Part shown: one piece after another, positions 60,201 through 64,000 of the stretch
Layout of the letters: each line of letters begins with the position of its first letter
Position numbering within the stretch: position 1 is the stretch's first letter
Assembly: GCA_035310145.1 (NCBI GenBank)
Contig: DATGEL010000078.1
Coordinates: 1 to 64,000, forward strand
Reading direction: 5' to 3'
Length of the DNA stretch: 64,000 bases
DNA from: Dehalococcoidia bacterium
GTDB taxonomy: Bacteria; Chloroflexota; Dehalococcoidia; CAUJGQ01
Notes under the pieces: generated by a model
Told to the model about the DNA's origin: nothing
The model's database searches: none
Seen by the model: the letters and a program-made list of their open reading frames with translations, nothing else
Program-made: the position numbers and the translations under genes

Positions 60201-60656
60201 GTAGTAGAGCACCGAGGGCGAAAAGGCGATGAAGACCGCGCCCGTCAGCGCCCCCACACGGCCCAGCCAGGGCCGCAGCAGCAACGGCACGAGCACCAGC
60301 GCCGTGCCGAACAGCGCCGGGGCGAAGCGCGACGTGGCATCAGAAGCCCCGAACAGCAGGTACACCAGGGCGGTCATATGGAAGAGCAAGGGTCCGTGCA
60401 TCAGCGGGTCGTGCGTGTAACCCTTGCCCGTCGCGAAGTACCAGCTATAGGTCGCATGCAGGCTCTCGTCATGATGCAGGGCACGGGCGCCCAGGTCCGT
60501 GAAGCGCAGGACGGCGGCCAGCAGGACCAGCCCGATATACAGCCACGCCTCAAGGCTGAGATGCAGCTCGGCGGCCAGCAGGCGGTCCAGCCCGCGCTGC
60601 CAGAAGGCGGCGCCCTCCTCACCGCCGAAGCCACGCTCACCCGCGATCGTGCTCAT
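57201..60656 (-). CDS. Agl23-like (TIGR03663) GT-C membrane protein fused to an NHL beta-propeller
   Basis: An 1151-residue protein. Residues about 35-640 form a GT-C/ArnT-like membrane domain with at least ten helices and the first-loop acidic motif DLGARALHHDESLHATYSW, matching TIGR03663 proteins linked to N-glycosylation and flippase activity in archaea. A soluble region (about 640-830) follows, then an NHL propeller (about 840-1145) with repeats such as PTDVSLDQSGDLIVADSLNN, PWGVASDAVGNVYVSDTWNH and PVGIAVATDGTIFVADTWNN. The soluble part is probably outside the membrane. Gaps to its neighbours are about 95 bp each. Confidence 0.85.
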   Translation of the reverse strand: MSTIAGERGFGGEEGAAFWQRGLDRLLAAELHLSLEAWLYIGLVLLAAVLRFTDLGARALHHDESLHATYSWYFATGKGYTHDPLMHGPLLFHMTALVYLLFGASDATSRFAPALFGTALVLVPLLLRPWLGRVGALTGAVFIAFSPSVLYYSRFVRNESWVAFFTLMLVVCLMRFRASQRERWLYLAAATLMLEFVSKETAFIIAAIVLLYLNGCVGADLARQLAPAGEDGERDTNLARIGIFIAVLPVAWLFVCVWPLIDEWRERNGLREFPADAPMLLVLGLLAAPQYSAAIRVILQKLPLVHYDITQPGTVGILGYLFTRTEAVGAVTVLGLLALTLIVGWWWDPRRWFVAAAIFYIPYFLLFTTFITNRDGWTSGIWGALSYWLDQQGVQRGTQPVFYYGLTLSVYEYLTLGLAAAGLLIHAIRRGIDNTLFLLVAAALIPVIAMVDGGIGHLVAGTLVACAIACATIAMRGDPLRQFLLFYFGALFFGLSVSGEKMPWLTVHLALPLTVLAALAVNDVWGAFLDLAPRPRRYAAAVIAIALVASAGLAYLLAWNAASDGLRVLAALGALAVLIMAGVALTRLLRRAGWLRKGQAPAWAAGAVALAGFIGLFGALTVRADYRLNWIHPDTPDEMLIYTQSSPDIPKVAKKIDRLARESGLGNQLTITVDSNDAFTWPWAWYLRNYPLTGFPDLSVYTSNPSAAAALNPGKVLIVNAQDVAVVTPFAGQYDAGQRLHHRWWFPEGYKTGTSTRSILTRLRNGSELKRWWGYITNRDGYGVTSSDISPRPTPDRSGQPAIVSGSTAQGIEYLGSVDSYVYFPADWTPGKGLSGAANGAGGTAHSNGSTLTIGVFGTQPGQFNRPTDVSLDQSGDLIVADSLNNRIQKFDAQGSVVATATQAGGVTFHEPWGVASDAVGNVYVSDTWNHRIVKLDANLQFVKAWGQLAVGGVPRSPLDLYGPRGIAVAPDGTLWVADTGDGRIVHYDANGNPLGAFGSKGSTPGQFNEPVGIAVATDGTIFVADTWNNRIVVLNQEFKVQNLIQGDQWGWVASAADQTQTNKPFLAALPDGTILATFPGADPVAHPNAVAVVRFDRNGKILFSDRQLPNAASPLREPIGVAADAAGNVAVTDGLLNQVIRLPAAALAGH

Positions 60657-60753
60657 CCACGCCTCCGCCGGCCCGCCGCACCAGGATCACCGGTTCACGT
60701 GAGCCCGCTCACCGCCCATTCGCCTCCGCGCCCCAGACGGATCACTCGCCGGC

Positions 60754-62649
60754 TCACCTGGCGACGACGAGTTGTACTCTGACCGCGGCTGCCGACGGCC
60801 ACGCCTTGCGAAACACCCACCACCGTACCACGCCGTGCGCGCTCAACGAATTCGGCGCCCAGCGCAACGACACGACCGTGGCGTTGCCCGCGGGCGAAAA
60901 TCCGGAGGGCGGGGGCGAACCGGCGGCAATCAGTTGCGCCCCCCCGTGGCCGCCGCTGCGCACCGTGTCACGCAGGTACCATGCCAGCGGCAACAGCGCC
61001 TCGTCCGTGACCGTGGACACGCCGCCGCCGTTCTGCTGCAGCAGCCGCGCCAGCGCCACTCCCTCGTGCGTGGTGTGCTGAGCGACCAGGAACTCGTCGC
61101 CGCTGCCAAAGGCCACGGCCGCGGCGCCGTGCAGACTAAACACCAACCCCACGAGCGCCAGGGCCGCGCTGGCGAACACCGCGGTGCCGGCGCCAGCGTC
61201 GCGCCAGCGGTACAGCACGCCGGCGAAGCAGATGAAGGCCAGCATCAGCCCGAACCAGATCCGCTGCACGGGCCCAAATATGGCGACATTCAGGGTGAGT
61301 CCGGCCGAGATCAGGCAAAACGCCAGCGCCGCGATCAGCCCGCCCGCCAGCAAGAGGTCGATCAGCTCCGGCTGCCCCTCGACGAAGCTTCGCGTCACGA
61401 TGTTGAGGGCCACGCCGCCCAGTAAGGCGAGCGGCAGCGTGGTAAGCAGCAAGGTCGACGGCTGGCGGGCGCCCATCAGCAAGTTGAGCGAGGCTCCGGC
61501 CGCCAGCCAGACAAGCGCCAGCCCGTTGACGGGCCGGCCGCGCCAGAGGCGCCCGCGTACCACCAGCCAGGCGCCGAGGGCGCCGACCAGCAGCAAGGGC
61601 AGCTCGTAGCCCAGCAGGACATCAAAGAGGTAGTGCCACGGCGGGCTCTGCGGCAACGGTTTGAAGGCCAGCGCGAACTCGGCCGTGGCGCCGGGTTGCA
61701 GACGTTGGAAGCCGAAGCCGAAGCGGGAGCAGGTGAGCAGCAGCGCCGCGGCACACAGGGGCGCCGCACTCGGCAGCCAGATGCGCCAGCGGCGCACGCG
61801 AGTCCAGGCGCTCAGCACCGCCGGATCGTGCGCCCAGGCGCCGCGGGCGATCAGCCAACCTGCCAGCGGCAGAACCAGGGCCAGGTACACCGCGTCCGTG
61901 CCCAGGCCGAAGACGGCCAGCGCGACGATGACCGCGACGCGGCGCGTGGTCGGCTGCACCACGCAGGCCAGCGCCAGCGCGGTGATCAGCACCGCGAGCG
62001 CGGCGCCAAGCGACTGACCGCCGCTGGACCGGGAAGCGGCCACGAAGACGGGCGACACCGTGGCCAGTGCCGCGGCCGCGAAGGTCGCGCCCCGGCCGAA
62101 GAAGGGGCGCAGCAGCCAGAACGAGGCGATCAACAGCACGCCGGCGATGGCCGGAACCACCCTCGCCGCAGCGTCGCCGGCGCCAAACAGCTTGAACAGC
62201 AGCGCCGTGACCGCGTCGGCGAGACCGCCGGGCCAGGCAGCGAAGCCGCCGGGCCGCAGTTGGGCGGCGCCGAGCGACTGCAGCGCTCGCGTCCCCTCGG
62301 CCTGCGTCAGCGGTACCTCGCCCAGCGAGAACAGCCGCAACGCCGCGGCCGCGGCCAGCAGCAACAGCCAGAGCGCCTGCTCAACGGTTACGGCCCGAGG
62401 CATGGTGAACGGCGTGCCATACCCCCTCGCCGCCCCGCCCGAACGTCGCGATCGTTGCCTTTGGTCCCATGGCTGGGCGACGGAGCCTTCGAGCGGCCGC
62501 GCCCGATCGGCCGCGTGAGACGTGCTCTGCCCGCTTATGACTGGGGCCGTCCCGATCTCTGCCGCCCGAAGGCTCGCGCCGGCGTCGTTGACCCGATCCA
62601 CCCCGGCTCCTGTGCGCTTGATCGGCGGCTCGCGCTCTTGCTCGTTCAT
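60754..62649 (-). CDS. Multi-helix GT-C/GT39-like membrane protein
   Basis: A 631-residue membrane protein with a basic, disordered N-terminus of about 85 residues and then at least ten hydrophobic helices starting at VEQALWLLLLAAAAALRLFSLG. The first loop reads PLTQAEGTRALQSLG, similar in position to the DE motif of GT39 glycosyltransferases but with a single Glu. A soluble C-terminal domain (about 520-631) follows. Its ATG overlaps the stop of the DUF2298 gene (ATGA), so the two are co-translated. It is probably a lipid-linked-sugar transferase. Confidence 0.75.
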   Translation of the reverse strand: MNEQEREPPIKRTGAGVDRVNDAGASLRAAEIGTAPVISGQSTSHAADRARPLEGSVAQPWDQRQRSRRSGGAARGYGTPFTMPRAVTVEQALWLLLLAAAAALRLFSLGEVPLTQAEGTRALQSLGAAQLRPGGFAAWPGGLADAVTALLFKLFGAGDAAARVVPAIAGVLLIASFWLLRPFFGRGATFAAAALATVSPVFVAASRSSGGQSLGAALAVLITALALACVVQPTTRRVAVIVALAVFGLGTDAVYLALVLPLAGWLIARGAWAHDPAVLSAWTRVRRWRIWLPSAAPLCAAALLLTCSRFGFGFQRLQPGATAEFALAFKPLPQSPPWHYLFDVLLGYELPLLLVGALGAWLVVRGRLWRGRPVNGLALVWLAAGASLNLLMGARQPSTLLLTTLPLALLGGVALNIVTRSFVEGQPELIDLLLAGGLIAALAFCLISAGLTLNVAIFGPVQRIWFGLMLAFICFAGVLYRWRDAGAGTAVFASAALALVGLVFSLHGAAAVAFGSGDEFLVAQHTTHEGVALARLLQQNGGGVSTVTDEALLPLAWYLRDTVRSGGHGGAQLIAAGSPPPSGFSPAGNATVVSLRWAPNSLSAHGVVRWWVFRKAWPSAAAVRVQLVVAR

Positions 62650-64000
62650 GGCGAGGTTGCGTACAGCGGCGGCGGCACGATGCGGTAGATCGTCACCGTG
62701 TGGCTCTGGTAGACGGCGTCGCCCATCTGCGCAAACTTGGCCAGCCCACCGCTGCCGTACACCATGCGCTCCGGGTTGCCGACCACCACGTAGCCCACGC
62801 CATACCGGGTCAACAAGTCAAACGCGCGGCGGATGTCCGACGTTTGGTAGATCTCGCCGACGTCGTTCCGCCGCTGCTCGAAATATGGCTGCTGGCTGCG
62901 CTGCTGCTGCTCGTGAAACTCCCAGTCGATCACGCTCGGCAGCCCGGTGCGTGAAGCGATGCGGCCCTCAAAGCTGTACGAATCGCCGTACGCCTCCAGC
63001 ACCGTCGTCACGCCGGGCACATGACCGTTCAGCCAGGCGACGGCGCCGTACTCGTCCCCGTCCGTCTGCTTGAGGAAGGCCAGGCCGTCGAGGGTGCGCG
63101 GCTGCCCGGCATCGCCCTTGAAGGCGTTGGTGCGATTGAAGCTGGCGTAAGCAGGATACACCAGCGACCCGGCGAACACGGCCGCGGAAAGCCCCGCCGC
63201 GACCGGCAGGAGCCGCCGCGCCACCGGCAGCGCCGGCCGCCACTGCGCGAGCGTGTACAGCCCGCCGACCGCGCCGCTGACGCTGAGCAACGTCCAGGCG
63301 CAGTACCAGAGCTTGAATGTCGTATTCGCGCGCGTGAGGCTGCTGTCGCGGATGTAGAACAGCTCCGGCCCGTAGACCAGCAGCACGCCGACCGCGATAG
63401 CGCCCAGCAGGAAGATGCGGGCCGGCTGGCCGGCCTGCTCTCGCTCAGCCAGCGCCTCGTCGAGCAGTGCGGCCAGTGTTGCCGCAAGCAGCAGACCGGT
63501 GACGACCACCGTCAGCCAGCCCGGACCGCGGATCTCCAACTCCGCGCGCAGCCCGCCCGTCCCGTGCCGCGCCAGCACCGCGAGCGCCCAGGCCAGTGGC
63601 AGCAGGGCGACGGCGCTCAGCGTTTTCAGCCCGTTGCGGCGCAGGCCGCGCCAGCCGCGGTTCGCCAGGCAGTACCAGACGAACAGCGCCGAGGGCAGCA
63701 TCAGCGGCGTCCAGAAGAGCAGGAAGTGCTGAAAGGGCAGGAACATGCCCTCGGCCGTGAGGCCGGCCACTTCGGTATGTCGGAAGAAGACCTCGGTGGG
63801 CTGAAGGTAGGGCGACTGCACGCTGCCGCTGGCGGAGAAGAAGTACGGTGCGTAGCCGAGCAGCCCCAGCGCGACCACGCCGCCCGCCTGCAGCGCGCCA
63901 ACGGGCCATTCCACATCGCGACGCAGAAACCAGCGGGCGACGATCATCAGTACCGCGAGCGTGGCGAAGACAGGAAAATCCCAGGGATGCACGAAGATCA
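62646..64000 (-). CDS. DUF2298 (Chlor_Arch_YYY) membrane protein, 5' end outside the window
   Basis: The C-terminal 451 or so residues of a larger membrane protein; the frame is open to the window edge (reading IFVHPWDFPVF at the border). Seen: the HPWDFPVFATL motif, many helices, LTRANTTFKLWYCAWTLLSVSGAVG and a C-terminal soluble-looking part with GYVVVGNPERMVYG. This matches DUF2298/TIGR03662, known mainly from Chloroflexi and archaea and associated with glycosylation genes; activity is unproven. First visible gene of the right-hand locus. Confidence 0.82.
   Translation of the reverse strand, partial: IFVHPWDFPVFATLAVLMIVARWFLRRDVEWPVGALQAGGVVALGLLGYAPYFFSASGSVQSPYLQPTEVFFRHTEVAGLTAEGMFLPFQHFLLFWTPLMLPSALFVWYCLANRGWRGLRRNGLKTLSAVALLPLAWALAVLARHGTGGLRAELEIRGPGWLTVVVTGLLLAATLAALLDEALAEREQAGQPARIFLLGAIAVGVLLVYGPELFYIRDSSLTRANTTFKLWYCAWTLLSVSGAVGGLYTLAQWRPALPVARRLLPVAAGLSAAVFAGSLVYPAYASFNRTNAFKGDAGQPRTLDGLAFLKQTDGDEYGAVAWLNGHVPGVTTVLEAYGDSYSFEGRIASRTGLPSVIDWEFHEQQQRSQQPYFEQRRNDVGEIYQTSDIRRAFDLLTRYGVGYVVVGNPERMVYGSGGLAKFAQMGDAVYQSHTVTIYRIVPPPLYATSP

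Noticed and set aside
57165-60782. A 1205-codon open frame on the plus strand, antisense to the Agl23-like gene
   Set aside because: It is the mirror of a well-supported membrane/NHL protein gene; its sequence is dominated by Arg, Gln, Gly and His as expected for antisense high-GC frames, with no domain or ribosome binding site.

Overview
The window is a gene-dense, high-GC chromosome segment with about 60 protein genes on both strands, short intergenic gaps, many 1-4 bp start/stop overlaps, one RNase P RNA gene, and no tRNA, rRNA, CRISPR, phage or transposase genes. The best taxonomic guess is an uncultured, probably aerobic, terrestrial member of the Chloroflexota. The clearest pointers are the right-hand locus, which pairs a DUF2298 (Chlor_Arch_YYY) protein with an Agl23-like (TIGR03663) protein, families best known from Chloroflexi and archaea; a MurE whose amino-acid specificity motif is not the diaminopimelate type; cofC/cofD for coenzyme F420; and the many acyl-CoA dehydrogenases and class III CoA-transferases. 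This is inference from gene content, not from a marker gene.

Layout. 1-5.3 kb: the start of an unidentified gene, an HTTM (gamma-carboxylase-like) membrane protein with a co-translated partner, murE, a secreted CAP-SH3 protein and rnpB. 5.4-12.3 kb: a ComEC-like protein with a degenerate C-terminal domain, RNase PH, a HIT protein and the glpK-glpD glycerol operon. 12.4-18.8 kb: two bactofilins, a flavin reductase, a stand-alone PEP-synthase ATP-binding domain overlapping an alkyltransferase gene, an Lrp-type regulator, a HypE-like protein and a small membrane protein. 18.8-25.5 kb: nagA, glycolate oxidase subunits glcD-glcE without glcF, a small acetyltransferase, threonine dehydratase and a crotonase. 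25.6-29.7 kb: an acyl-CoA dehydrogenase, then a TetR gene divergent from a small zinc-type protein and an ABC-2 exporter. 29.7-33.8 kb: cofD-cofC back to back with a PHP-domain gene under two near-identical divergent promoters, then a crotonase and a flavin reductase. 33.8-38 kb: a small unknown gene and pheS-pheT.

38-51.8 kb is the most unusual part: a catabolic cluster with an SDR dehydrogenase, a DUF35 protein, a thiolase-fold protein lacking the nucleophilic cysteine, two separate class III CoA-transferases, a divergent gene fusing two such transferases, two acyl-CoA dehydrogenases, a VOC protein, a nitroreductase, a dienelactone-hydrolase-like enzyme, a small DUF6295-like protein and a metal-dependent hydrolase. 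In both the split and the fused CoA-transferase one half keeps the catalytic aspartate and the other has lost it. Together these genes look like a route for activating and beta-oxidising an unidentified, perhaps terpenoid- or steroid-like, acid.

51.8-64 kb: a marR-MFS operon with an apparently leaderless start, a small unknown gene, an LLM-type oxidoreductase, coaX, and a membrane glycosylation-like locus (flippase-like protein, Agl23 with a C-terminal NHL propeller, a second GT-C-like protein and a DUF2298 protein cut by the window edge). Recurrent promoters of the form TTGAC(N), 16-18 bp, TA(N)3T are recognisable, and a dispersed 29-bp repeat carries a ribosome binding site and start codon. 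No gene-free stretch exceeds 300 bases; the longest (47054-47342) is repeat-rich.
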